This document shows positions 1-8,731 of a stretch of 64,000 bases of DNA, one piece after another; the first letter of the stretch is position 1; every line of letters begins with the position of its first letter. The notes below the pieces were generated by a model. It saw nothing but the letters and a program-made list of their open reading frames with translations. It had not been told where the DNA came from and did not search any database. Both the position numbers and the translations under genes were made by a program. The DNA comes from Pseudomonas viridiflava (GTDB lineage Bacteria; Pseudomonadota; Gammaproteobacteria; Pseudomonadales; Pseudomonadaceae), in NCBI RefSeq assembly GCF_900582195.1, contig NZ_UTHA01000068.1, positions 1 through 64,000 on the forward strand. Direction: 5' to 3'.

Positions 1-6
1 CCGGCC

Positions 7-75
7 CCTTCGCGAGCAAGGTCGCTCCCACATTGAAATGCGATCCCCTGTGGGAGCGAGCTTGCTCGCGAAGGC
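7..75. repeat. REP doublet 1 (REPIN-like)
   Basis: Two REP sequences lie in inverted orientation. The left arm contains GCGAGCAAGGTCGCTCCCAC and the right arm contains GTGGGAGCGAGCTTGCTCGC. The core is the CTTGC type; one base in the left arm departs from the consensus seen elsewhere in the window. The doublet lies upstream of the BMP-protein gene, so an in-frame start inside it (position 38) is unlikely to be real. Confidence 0.9.
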
Positions 76-163
76 CACACCGCGATTTCGGATTGTTTGT
101 TGTCCTTTTGGTCAGCAATTTGCATTGGCCCTGACCACACACAACAAAATGGAGTTCGAGTTC

Positions 164-1237
164 ATGCAAATACGTCCGCTGCACAAACTGCTGTGCGCCG
201 CCCTCGGTCTGGGGATCAGTCTGAGCGCCAGCGCTGCCGATCCGCTGAAGGTCGGTTTCGTCTACATTGGTCCGATTGGCGATCACGGCTGGACGTATCA
301 GCATGAGCAGGGACGCAAGGCACTCGCGGAGAAATTCGGCAATCAGATCACCACCAACTACGTCGAGAATGTCGCCGAAGGCGCCGACGCCGAGCGAGTG
401 ATCCGCAACATGGCCAAGGACAAGTACGACCTGATTTTCACCACCTCTTTCGGCTACATGAACCCCACCGTAAAAGTCGCCAAGCAGTTTCCCAAAGTGA
501 CCTTCGAACACGCCACCGGCTACAAACAGGACAAGAACCTCGGCACCTATCTGGCGCGCACTTACGAGGGTCGCTACGTCGGCGGTTTCCTCGCGGCGAA
601 GATGACCAAGACCAAAAAGATCGGTTACGTCGCTTCGTTCCCGATCCCCGAGGTGATCCGCGATATCAACTCGATTCAACTGGCCCTGAACAAGTACAAC
701 CCGGGCACCGAGATCAAAGTGGTGTGGGTCAACTCGTGGTTCGACCCGGGCAAGGAGGCCGACGCGGCCAACGCGCTGATCGATCAGGGCGTCGACGTGG
801 TGTTCCAGCACACCGACAGCCCGGCGCCGATTCAGGCCGCCGAGCGTCGTGGCGTGTACGCGGTGGGTTACGCCTCGGACATGGCGCACTTCGGACCGAA
901 AGCGGTACTGACTTCGATCGTCAACGACTGGGCGCCGCATTACATTCAGGCGACGCAGAGCGTAATCGACCACAGCTGGAAACCTCAGGATTACTGGGGC
1001 GGGCTGAAGGAAGGCACGGTTGAACTGCCGATCAGCGATCTGGTGCCGGCGCCAGTGAAAGCCGAGGCCGAGCAGATCATTGCCGACATCAAGAGCGGTG
1101 CCTTCCAGCCGTTCACCGGGCCGATCAAGGATCAGGCCGGCGTCGAAAAAATCCCGGCGGGCGTGAGTGCGACCAATGCTGAACTGGCGTCGATGAACTA
1201 TTACGTGGAAGGCATGAAGGCCGAGATGCCGAAGTAA
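164..1237 (+). CDS. BMP-family ABC transporter substrate-binding protein (probable purine/nucleoside)
   Basis: A periplasmic binding protein of the basic membrane protein (BMP/PnrA-like) family, 357 residues. Residues 1-25 are a signal peptide ending in SASA/AD. There is no lipobox, so it is probably a soluble periplasmic receptor. The N-terminal ligand-domain motif GFVYIGPIGDHGW (about 31-43) is typical of the family. The start at 164 has GGAG at 151-154; an in-frame ATG at 149 is possible, and one at 38 lies inside a REP sequence. Known BMP proteins mostly bind nucleosides or purines. The next two genes (oxygenase and adenine deaminase) fit purine uptake and breakdown. The matching permease and ATPase genes are not in the window and would lie to the left. 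Confidence 0.85.
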   Translation: MQIRPLHKLLCAALGLGISLSASAADPLKVGFVYIGPIGDHGWTYQHEQGRKALAEKFGNQITTNYVENVAEGADAERVIRNMAKDKYDLIFTTSFGYMNPTVKVAKQFPKVTFEHATGYKQDKNLGTYLARTYEGRYVGGFLAAKMTKTKKIGYVASFPIPEVIRDINSIQLALNKYNPGTEIKVVWVNSWFDPGKEADAANALIDQGVDVVFQHTDSPAPIQAAERRGVYAVGYASDMAHFGPKAVLTSIVNDWAPHYIQATQSVIDHSWKPQDYWGGLKEGTVELPISDLVPAPVKAEAEQIIADIKSGAFQPFTGPIKDQAGVEKIPAGVSATNAELASMNYYVEGMKAEMPK

Positions 1238-1250
1238 TCCCCCTGACCCC

Positions 1251-1281
1251 GATCGTTCCCACGCTCTGCGTGGGAACGATC
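1251..1281. repeat. 31-bp perfect palindrome (dispersed Pseudomonas hairpin repeat)
   Basis: The arms GATCGTTCCCACGC and GCGTGGGAACGATC are perfectly complementary over 14 bp around a 3-base TCT loop. The palindrome sits between the BMP gene stop and the oxygenase start. No T-run follows, so an efficient intrinsic terminator is not obvious. I recall similar hairpins as common intergenic repeats in fluorescens-group genomes. Confidence 0.75.
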
Positions 1282-1305
1282 TCCCGTACTTTTCAAGGAT
1301 TGTGT

Positions 1306-2271
1306 ATGGATCAGCTTCCTATCATCGACATCAGCCCGCTCTATTCCGCCGACGAAAACGCCTGGCCCGCCGTGGCCGAACAAATCGACCACGCCTGCCG
1401 CGAATGGGGCTTTTTCTACATCAAGGGTCATCCGATTTCAGCGCAGCGCATCGACGCCGTGCTCGATCACACCCAACGTTTTTTTGCTCTGCCCACAGCG
1501 GAAAAACTCAAGATCGACATCACCCAGACCCGTCATCACCGTGGCTACGGCGCCATCGCCACCGAGCAACTCGACCCGAGCAAACCCAGCGACCTGAAAG
1601 AAACCTTCGACATGGGCCTGCACCTGCCGGCCGCGCATCCTGACGTGCTCGCCGAGAAACCGTTACGCGGCCCGAACCGCCATCCGTCACAACCAGGTTG
1701 GGAAGCGCTGATGGAGCAGCATTACCTCGACATGCAAGCCCTCGCGCAAACCCTGCTGCGGGCGATGACCATCGCCCTGAACATCGAACGTGACTTCTTC
1801 GACAGCCGCTTCGCTGACCCGGTCAGCGTCCTGCGCATGATCCATTACCCACCGCGTCACACCGCCAGTTCCGCCGAACAGCAAGGCGCCGGCGCACACA
1901 CCGATTATGGCTGCATCACCCTGCTCTATCAGGACAGCGCCGGTGGCTTGCAGGTCAAGAATGTGCGGGGCGAATGGATCGACGCGCCGCCGATTGATGG
2001 CACCTTCGTGGTCAACCTCGGCGACATGATGGCGCGCTGGAGCAACGACCGTTATCGCTCAACCCCGCACCGGGTGATCAGCCCACTCGGGATGGATCGC
2101 TATTCGATGCCGTTCTTCGCCGAACCGCACCCGGACACCCGCATCGAATGCCTGCCCGGTTGTCAGGACGCACAGCATCCGGCGAAATATCCGACCACTA
2201 CCTGCGCCGAATTCCTGCTCTCGCGTTTCGCCGATACCTACGCTTATCGCCGCGAGCAAGAAGCCGTTTGA
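1306..2271 (+). CDS. 2-oxoglutarate/Fe(II)-dependent oxygenase, isopenicillin N synthase-like family
   Basis: A cytosolic non-haem iron oxygenase of 321 residues. The N-terminal DIOX_N-like part begins LPIIDISPLYS. The iron ligands are visible as H198-x-D200 (in GAHTDYG) and H255 (in STPHRVIS). The 2-oxoglutarate-binding R-x-S is R265-Y-S267. The start at 1306 has AAGGA six bases upstream; a GTG at 1270 lies inside the palindromic repeat and is rejected. It sits between a BMP binding protein and an adenine/adenosine deaminase gene, so a purine or modified-nucleobase substrate is a reasonable guess. The family also includes gibberellin and flavonoid oxygenases, so the substrate cannot be read from sequence. 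Confidence 0.88.
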   Translation: MDQLPIIDISPLYSADENAWPAVAEQIDHACREWGFFYIKGHPISAQRIDAVLDHTQRFFALPTAEKLKIDITQTRHHRGYGAIATEQLDPSKPSDLKETFDMGLHLPAAHPDVLAEKPLRGPNRHPSQPGWEALMEQHYLDMQALAQTLLRAMTIALNIERDFFDSRFADPVSVLRMIHYPPRHTASSAEQQGAGAHTDYGCITLLYQDSAGGLQVKNVRGEWIDAPPIDGTFVVNLGDMMARWSNDRYRSTPHRVISPLGMDRYSMPFFAEPHPDTRIECLPGCQDAQHPAKYPTTTCAEFLLSRFADTYAYRREQEAV

Positions 2272-2342
2272 TGGATCGCTTGGTCAGGTTTTGCCAATTG
2301 TTTCGGCGAGCATCTGTAGAATGCCGTCATTGCACCTGATGA

Positions 2343-3305
<963 letters not shown>

Positions 3306-3324
3306 GCAACACCGCAAAAGCCAT

Positions 3325-3413
3325 GTGGGAGCGAGCTTGCTCGCGAATACGGTCTGTCATTCAACGAATGATGTTGTTTGATACACCGCTTTCGCGAGCA
3401 AGCTCGCTCCCAC
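3325..3413. repeat. REP doublet 2
   Basis: The left arm is GTGGGAGCGAGCTTGCTCGC and the right arm contains GCGAGCAAGCTCGCTCCCAC, so both carry the CTTGC core. It lies between the convergent deaminase gene and MFS transporter gene and fills nearly the whole 122-bp gap. Confidence 0.93.
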
Positions 3414-3427
3414 AGTTGGTTTAGGGG

Positions 3428-4810
3428 TCAGCCAATAACTTCTGCTTCGGTCAGTTCCTCCAGGGTTTTACCCCGCGTCTCCATCCCGAACAGCCACACC
3501 ACCCCCGCCGCAATCGCAAAACACGCCGCCCCCAGTGCAAACACCCCGCCCTGCCCGGTTATCGGGAACACCAGCCCGGTCACCAACGGCCCGAGCAACG
3601 AACCCACGCGGCCAATGGCCGAGGCAAAGCCCGAACCGGTTGCCCGCGCCGACGTTGGATACAACTCCGGCGTGTAGGTGTAGAGCACCGCCCACATGCC
3701 GAACAGGAAAAACTGCATCAACAGCCCGGTGCCGATCAGCAGCGCCACGTTGCCGCCAAACACCGCGCTCTGCCCATACAGAAACGCCATCACCCCGCCG
3801 CCGAGCAACGTGACGATGCACACCGGTTTGCGCCCCCAGCGCTCGACTAGCCAGGCCGCCATGAGAAATCCGGGAATCCCGCCCAGGGAGATCAGCACCG
3901 TGTAATACACCGACTGCGTCACGGCAAAACCCGACTGTTGCAGCAACGCGCTGAGCCACGAAGTCAGCCCATAAAACCCGAGTAGCGCAAAGAACCACAG
4001 GCTCCAGATCATCGTGGTGCGCTGGCGATATTGCGGCGACCAGATCTGCTTGAGCGCCGCAAAGAAATCGCCGGGCGGCGTCACGGTGCGCGGCAAGCGC
4101 AACGGTTCCGGCAACGCCGCACCGCCCAGCGACGAACGCACACGCGCCTCGATGCCGTTCAACACCTTGTCTGCCGCCTCGTGTCTTCCGGCCTGCTCCA
4201 GCCAGCGCGGTGACTCGGGAATGAAAAAACGGATCGCCAACACAAACACCGCTGGCACCGCCAACACCAGAAAGATGTCGCGCCAGCCAATCAGTGGCAG
4301 CAGGAAGTAGGACAGCACCCCGGCGGCTACGAAACCCAGTGGCCAGAAGCCGTCCATCAAAGCAATGTAACGACCACGGCGTTGCGCCGGAATCAGCTCG
4401 GACAGCATCGACTGGGCAATCGGAAACTCCATGCCCATACCAATCCCCAGCAAAATTCGGAACAGCGTCAGCGTCTCGACCGTTTGCGCCGTCGAGCACA
4501 GATAACTGGCTACGCCCCACAAGACGATGCTCCACTGAAACACCGGTTTACGCCCGAAACGATCAGCGAGCATCCCGGACAACGACGCCCCCAGCACCAT
4601 GCCGAAAAAGCTCGAACTGGCGAGCAGTCCCGCTTGCGCACTGCTCAGACCGAACTCGGCTTTGATCGAGCCAAGCAGGAACGTCATCATCGCCAGGTCC
4701 ATGGAATCGAAGAAAAACGCCAGCGCGATGATGATGAAAATGATCCGGTGATAACCGCTGAGCGGCAGTCGTTCCAAACGTTCTGCCGCACTGTAACCGT
4801 GAGTGTCCAT
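3428..4810 (-). CDS. MFS transporter (metabolite:H+ symporter type)
   Basis: An inner-membrane major facilitator of 460 residues with about 12 predicted hydrophobic segments. The loop 2-3 signature GMLADRFGRKP and a second copy, WLVERWGRKP, in the C-terminal half are clear, as is the PESPRWL motif after TM6 typical of sugar or aromatic-acid:H+ symporters. GGGAGG precedes the ATG on the minus strand. An ArsR-like regulator gene lies 139 bp upstream in the same direction and may control it. The N-terminal FFFDSMDLAMM resembles transporters annotated as putative metabolite:H+ symporters. Substrate unknown. Confidence 0.87.
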   Translation of the reverse strand: MDTHGYSAAERLERLPLSGYHRIIFIIIALAFFFDSMDLAMMTFLLGSIKAEFGLSSAQAGLLASSSFFGMVLGASLSGMLADRFGRKPVFQWSIVLWGVASYLCSTAQTVETLTLFRILLGIGMGMEFPIAQSMLSELIPAQRRGRYIALMDGFWPLGFVAAGVLSYFLLPLIGWRDIFLVLAVPAVFVLAIRFFIPESPRWLEQAGRHEAADKVLNGIEARVRSSLGGAALPEPLRLPRTVTPPGDFFAALKQIWSPQYRQRTTMIWSLWFFALLGFYGLTSWLSALLQQSGFAVTQSVYYTVLISLGGIPGFLMAAWLVERWGRKPVCIVTLLGGGVMAFLYGQSAVFGGNVALLIGTGLLMQFFLFGMWAVLYTYTPELYPTSARATGSGFASAIGRVGSLLGPLVTGLVFPITGQGGVFALGAACFAIAAGVVWLFGMETRGKTLEELTEAEVIG

Positions 4811-4949
4811 GCCGCCTCCCCCATCCGAAATGTCCCCGGATCGAGTGTGCGTGATCGCGTCTCGGCGTTCGTGCTGGATGCGACCTGTTCGCAGTCGTGG
4901 ACGACGCCAGAAGCGCTGAGGCCATCGCGGGCTTCGATTGCGAGACGCT

Positions 4950-5684
4950 CTACAAGGCCATTTCCAGCTCGGTTTCCCTTGCGAATCGATGCAATTCCCG
5001 CTGGCCGGTGGCCGTCAATTGCAAGGCCCGGGAGTCGTTGGGCAGCGTCAGCCAACCGGACTGCATGAACAACTGCAACAGTGCGGCGCCGAGTGAGCCC
5101 CCCATGTGCGGACGACGTTCGCTCCAGTCCGGACAGGCACACGCCACTTGCACATTGCGGTGGGCCAGCGCCTGAATGAACACGCCACGGCCAGCCAAGC
5201 GTTTCGCACCTTTGTGGGTCACCACGACGCGTTGTTCAAGCTGTTCGATCCAGCCGGCATCGAGCAACCGCTGATACAGATCCGCCGCCAGCGTACCGCC
5301 GAGGTGATCATCGCAAAAACGCGCGCGTAACAGTGAAGACGGTGCAGTTTGCGGTTTGGCCATGGGGGTGGTGCGCTTGAACACCTCGGGAATTTCCCGC
5401 GGCGCACTGGCGATGGTGGCGCTGGCCAATGCTTCTATCGCCGCACCGACCTCCGGTGCCGAGAGACGGAAAAAGCGTTTACGACCACGGACTTCGACCT
5501 TCAACAGACCACCCGTGGATAGCCGCGCCAGATGCGCACTGGCCGACGACGGCGACAGCCCTGCCAATAGCGCAAGCTCCTCGGTCTGCCGGGCCGAGCC
5601 ATCCATCAACGCCCACATCATCGCGCTGCGCTTGGGGTCGGCCAGCAACGTGGCGATCTGGCTGATGCAAGGTGCATGTTCCAT
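4950..5684 (-). CDS. ArsR-type winged-helix transcriptional regulator
   Basis: A DNA-binding regulator of 244 residues. Residues about 8-85 form an ArsR-like winged helix (ISQIATLLADPKRSAMMWAL, then a recognition region LSPSSASAHLARLSTGGLL). The remaining 150 residues form a C-terminal part that ends ALQLTATGQRELHRF. The start at 5684 is preceded by AGGGAGTG with good spacing; an in-frame upstream ATG at 5816 lacks this and would add an unrelated 44 residues. It points toward the MFS gene and is the best candidate for its regulator. No ArsR CxC metal motif is visible, so a non-metal signal is likely. Confidence 0.82.
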   Translation of the reverse strand: MEHAPCISQIATLLADPKRSAMMWALMDGSARQTEELALLAGLSPSSASAHLARLSTGGLLKVEVRGRKRFFRLSAPEVGAAIEALASATIASAPREIPEVFKRTTPMAKPQTAPSSLLRARFCDDHLGGTLAADLYQRLLDAGWIEQLEQRVVVTHKGAKRLAGRGVFIQALAHRNVQVACACPDWSERRPHMGGSLGAALLQLFMQSGWLTLPNDSRALQLTATGQRELHRFARETELEMAL

Positions 5685-6001
5685 GTGTTCACTCCCTGTT
5701 GAATCGTATCGTCTACTGCTCGGAGACATCTTGGCCGGTAATGAGTCATCGGCCAAGACGCGAAAATCGCCATGAACCGGGGCGAGGCAAGCCACTGACG
5801 CGGCCTGCTCCGGCACAGAACCCGCAGCAGTTACGCGACCGTCACTCGAAGACTGGCGACGCGCTGCGAGGGTCTCCGGGCCGGGGTGTCGGTGCTGGCA
5901 TGAGGCGGGCGCTAGTATAAGCGGGTTAGCCCCCGCGTCCCGCGCCGGGGCCTGCGCAGGTGGTGATTGTTCCTGACAGAAATTTCTCTATTTACCTGCG
6001 A
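5685..6001. other. Intergenic region upstream of the ArsR-like gene
   Basis: This 317-bp stretch has no credible gene. It holds a GC-rich hairpin around 5921-5960 (GCGGG paired with CCCGC). On the minus strand TATACT (5919-5914) is a good -10 hexamer, which would give the ArsR gene a leader of about 230 nt. No convincing -35 element is present at the usual distance. Confidence 0.4.
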
Positions 6002-6931
6002 CTAATGATCAACTTTCGAAAAAACGGGAAATTGACTACTCAAATCAGCGCATCGGCTGGCGAGCATTTCCCTCAGAAGGTTCACCGGCTTACTCAATTG
6101 TGCGCGATGGGCGCACAACAAATTCAGCGGTGCGCGCTCACAAAGCAACTCCGGCAGCAGCACTCTGAGGCGCCCGGCGAGCACATCGGCGCCCACATCC
6201 AGCCACGACTTGTAGGCAATTCCGGCACCGGCCAGCGCCCACAGGCGCACAACGTCGGCGTCATCGCTGAAACGATCGCCACTGACGGTCAGGCCGACTT
6301 CACGTTTACCGTCGTGAAAACTCCAATGGTCATGAACCCGGCTGCCGAGCATGTACAGCAGGCAGTTATGCTGAGTCAGTTGTTCGAGCTGGTGCGGCTC
6401 GCCGTGTCGGGCCAGGTACGCCGGGGAGGCACACAGCACGCGACGGTTTTGCGGGGCGATGGGCAAAGCGACCAGGCTTGAGTCTTCCGGCTCGCCATAG
6501 CGCAAGGCAATGTCCACCGGTTGACGGAACAGATCGGCGATGCGGTCGCCGAGCAGCAAGCGCACGGTCAGCTTCGGGTGCTCGCGCTGGAACTCGTCGA
6601 GCCATGGCAACAACAGATTGCGCCCGAAGTCCGAAGGCGCCGACAACTGCAGAACGCCGCTGACCTGTTCCTGCCCGCTGGCGAGCAAACGTCGGCCTTC
6701 ATCAAGATTGCTCAGCGCCGCCCGCGCGTATTCGAGAAAGCCTTCGCCTTCGGCTGTCAGCCGCAGGCTGCGGGTCGAACGGGCCAGCAAGCGCGCGCCC
6801 AGTTGCTGTTCGATCCGTTTCAATGCCGCACTGGCCACGGCCGCGGACATGTCCATTACCCGCGCTGCTGCTGACAGACTGCCCAGGTCCGCCGCCCGGA
6901 CAAACAACTGCAAGTCGTCGAAACGCAACAT
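6002..6931 (-). CDS. LysR-family transcriptional regulator
   Basis: A regulator of 309 residues. The N-terminal helix-turn-helix begins LRFDDLQLFVRAADLGSLSAAAR (about 2-24), followed by the long linker helix and a periplasmic-binding-like effector domain (FGRNLLLPWLDEF at about 103-115). The sequence GEPEDSSLVALPIAPQNRRV is typical of the LysR substrate-binding fold. It is divergent from the monooxygenase/dehydrogenase pair at 7051-8390, the usual arrangement for a LysR regulator and its targets. The 119-bp gap contains a 7-bp inverted repeat directly beside the lysR start codon. The inducer is unknown. Confidence 0.9.
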   Translation of the reverse strand: MLRFDDLQLFVRAADLGSLSAAARVMDMSAAVASAALKRIEQQLGARLLARSTRSLRLTAEGEGFLEYARAALSNLDEGRRLLASGQEQVSGVLQLSAPSDFGRNLLLPWLDEFQREHPKLTVRLLLGDRIADLFRQPVDIALRYGEPEDSSLVALPIAPQNRRVLCASPAYLARHGEPHQLEQLTQHNCLLYMLGSRVHDHWSFHDGKREVGLTVSGDRFSDDADVVRLWALAGAGIAYKSWLDVGADVLAGRLRVLLPELLCERAPLNLLCAHRAQLSKPVNLLREMLASRCADLSSQFPVFSKVDH

Positions 6932-6934
6932 GCT

Positions 6935-6970
6935 CAGTCTCGATTATCAAAAAAATATTGAAAGAGACTG
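6935..6970. promoter_or_regulatory. Candidate LysR operator in the divergent promoter
   Basis: CAGTCTC (6935-6941) and GAGACTG (6964-6970) form perfect 7-bp inverted arms around a 22-base AT-rich centre. The site lies four bases from the LysR start codon and about 80 bp before the monooxygenase start. Its position suits autoregulation plus divergent control. The motif alone does not prove binding. Confidence 0.4.
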
Positions 6971-7050
6971 CACTTTTAGCCGGTTTTATCTCGCAGAGAA
7001 ATAGCCAATCATCTCTCCATCGCACTTATCCCGCTTCTCTGGAGCCGAGC

Positions 7051-7344
7051 ATGTCCCAGCCATTCACTGCTATTGCCACCCTGATCGCCAAACCGGGCCA
7101 ACAGGATCTTCTCGAACAGGGCCTGCGCGCACTGGTTGAACCGAGTCGCGCCGAAGCCGGTTGCAGCCAGTACGACCTGCACCGTGACCTCGCCGACCCG
7201 CAGGTTTTTTATGTGATTGAACACTGGGCCAGCGAAGCGATTCTTGAGGCGCACAACGCCAGCGCGCACTTCCAGCATTTCCAGGCAACGGCTGGCCACG
7301 CCATCGAACACTTTCAGCTCAAGCGCCTCGGCGCGATTGCCTGA
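7051..7344 (+). CDS. Antibiotic biosynthesis monooxygenase (ABM) family, YgiN-like quinol monooxygenase
   Basis: A small dimeric alpha-beta-barrel protein of 97 residues. The ABM pattern is clear: a first strand TAIATLIAKPGQQ, EAGCSQYDLHRD in the middle, FYVIEHWASEAILEAHNAS with its conserved W and H, then SAHFQHF. Family members oxidise quinols or small aromatics without a bound cofactor. The start at 7051 is chosen for GGAG six bases upstream; longer in-frame starts run back into the divergent promoter. The dehydrogenase gene starts 32 bp downstream, so the two are probably co-transcribed and controlled by the divergent LysR protein. A role in electrophile or quinone detoxification is inferred. 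Confidence 0.85.
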   Translation: MSQPFTAIATLIAKPGQQDLLEQGLRALVEPSRAEAGCSQYDLHRDLADPQVFYVIEHWASEAILEAHNASAHFQHFQATAGHAIEHFQLKRLGAIA

Positions 7345-7376
7345 CCCCTTCTTCTATTACCTGTACGGAGCCACTC

Positions 7377-8390
7377 ATGAAAGCCATCGCCTATTACGCT
7401 TCACTGCCGATCAGCGACGCAAAATCCCTGCAAGACATCGAACTGCCAGAGCCGGTCGCCGGCCCGCGCGATGTGCTGGTGGAAGTCAAAGCCATTTCGG
7501 TCAATCCGGTCGACACCAAAGTGCGGCAGAACGTGGCACCGGAAAACGGTGCAGCGAAAGTGCTGGGCTGGGACGTCGCCGGTGTGGTCAAGGCTGTCGG
7601 CAGCGAAGTGACGTTGTTCAAGGCCGGCGACAAGGTTTTCTACGCCGGCTCCATCGCCCGTGCCGGCGGCAACAGTGAACTGCACGTGGTCGATGAACGT
7701 ATCGTCGGCCATATGCCGAAATCCCTTGGTTTTGCCGAAGCCGCCGCGCTGCCGCTGACCGCGATCACCGCGTGGGAGCTGTTGTTCGAGCGCCTGCAAA
7801 TCCGCGAAGGCAATTCCGATGAAGGCCAGAGCCTGCTGATCGTCGGTGCCGCCGGCGGGGTTGGCTCGATCCTGACGCAATTGGCCAGGCAACTGACCGG
7901 TCTGAAGGTGATCGGCACTGCGTCCCGCGAGCAGACCCGCGACTGGGTCAAAGCACTGGGCGCTGATCTGGTCATCGATCACAGCCAGCCGCTAAGTGAA
8001 GAAATCAAGCGCGCCGGGATCGACAGCGTGACTCACGTCGCCAGCCTGACTCAGACCGATCAACATCTGGATCAATTGGTCGAGGCGCTGACGCCGCAAG
8101 GCAAACTGGCACTGATCGACGATCCGAAGTCGCTGGACGTGAGCAAACTCAAGCGCAAGAGCCTGTCGCTGCACTGGGAGTTCATGTACACCCGCTCGCT
8201 GTTCGAGACGCCGGACATGATCGAACAGCACAAACTGCTTAACCGCGTGGCGCAGCTGATTGATGCCGGGACGTTGAAGACCACCGTGGGCGAGCATTTC
8301 GGCACGATCAATGCGGCGAACCTGCGTCGCGCCCATGAGCTGCTGGAAAGTGGCAAAGCCAAGGGGAAAATTGTTTTAGAAGGTTTCTAA
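7377..8390 (+). CDS. Zinc-type alcohol dehydrogenase / quinone oxidoreductase family protein (MDR superfamily)
   Basis: An NAD(P)H-dependent medium-chain reductase of 337 residues. The N-terminal GroES-like domain contains VKAISVNPVDTKVR and GWDVAGVV. The Rossmann domain contains LLIVGAAGGVGSILTQLAR (glycine motif AAGGVG). The structural-zinc cysteines of classical alcohol dehydrogenases are absent, so it is of the zinc-independent quinone/enone reductase type despite the usual family name. It is the second gene of an operon with the ABM protein. A terminator follows directly. A joint role in quinone or reactive carbonyl handling is plausible but not shown. Confidence 0.87.
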   Translation: MKAIAYYASLPISDAKSLQDIELPEPVAGPRDVLVEVKAISVNPVDTKVRQNVAPENGAAKVLGWDVAGVVKAVGSEVTLFKAGDKVFYAGSIARAGGNSELHVVDERIVGHMPKSLGFAEAAALPLTAITAWELLFERLQIREGNSDEGQSLLIVGAAGGVGSILTQLARQLTGLKVIGTASREQTRDWVKALGADLVIDHSQPLSEEIKRAGIDSVTHVASLTQTDQHLDQLVEALTPQGKLALIDDPKSLDVSKLKRKSLSLHWEFMYTRSLFETPDMIEQHKLLNRVAQLIDAGTLKTTVGEHFGTINAANLRRAHELLESGKAKGKIVLEGF

Positions 8391-8402
8391 AAAACCGCCC
8401 AT

Positions 8403-8451
8403 CGCAGCCTTCGCCGAACCTAGAGCGGTCGGCGGGGCTGCGCTGTTTTTT
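8403..8451 (+). terminator. Intrinsic terminator after the dehydrogenase gene
   Basis: CGCAGCC (8403-8409) pairs with GGCTGCG (8436-8442), and a run of six T follows at 8445-8450. The loop also contains the pairable stretches CGCCGA and TCGGCG. Confidence 0.75.
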
Positions 8452-8550
8452 GCCGTCAGTCCGATGCTTGACCGTTGTCACAATTGCGATCGTATTCAGG
8501 TCTACAATCGAAGCCTCTGCGATACATCTTTTACGCAAGGGAGGTCAGCA

Positions 8551-8724
8551 ATGAAGATCCTGATAAAAGAAGTGGCAAAGTCTCAATGGCAGGTTCGTCT
8601 GGACCAACACGCCGTGACATTCCGCAGTGAAGCCGAAGCACTGGCCTTCACTCGCACCCTCGAAGCGCGACTTTGCGCGCCCCATCAGATTCCCGATCGC
8701 AGCCAGCAGCGCGCCGCAGGCTGA
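8551..8724 (+). CDS. Small conserved hypothetical protein (57 residues)
   Basis: Starts MKILIKEVAKSQWQVRLDQH and is soluble and strongly two-part: a beta-rich N-terminus, then a helix SEAEALAFTRTLEARL. The strong ribosome binding site GGGAGG at 8539-8544 supports the ATG at 8551. It resembles short Pseudomonas proteins of unknown function, and no catalytic motif is visible. The gene ends just before the convergent Bcr/CflA-type transporter gene. Confidence 0.7.
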   Translation: MKILIKEVAKSQWQVRLDQHAVTFRSEAEALAFTRTLEARLCAPHQIPDRSQQRAAG

Positions 8725-8731
8725 GGCTTGC

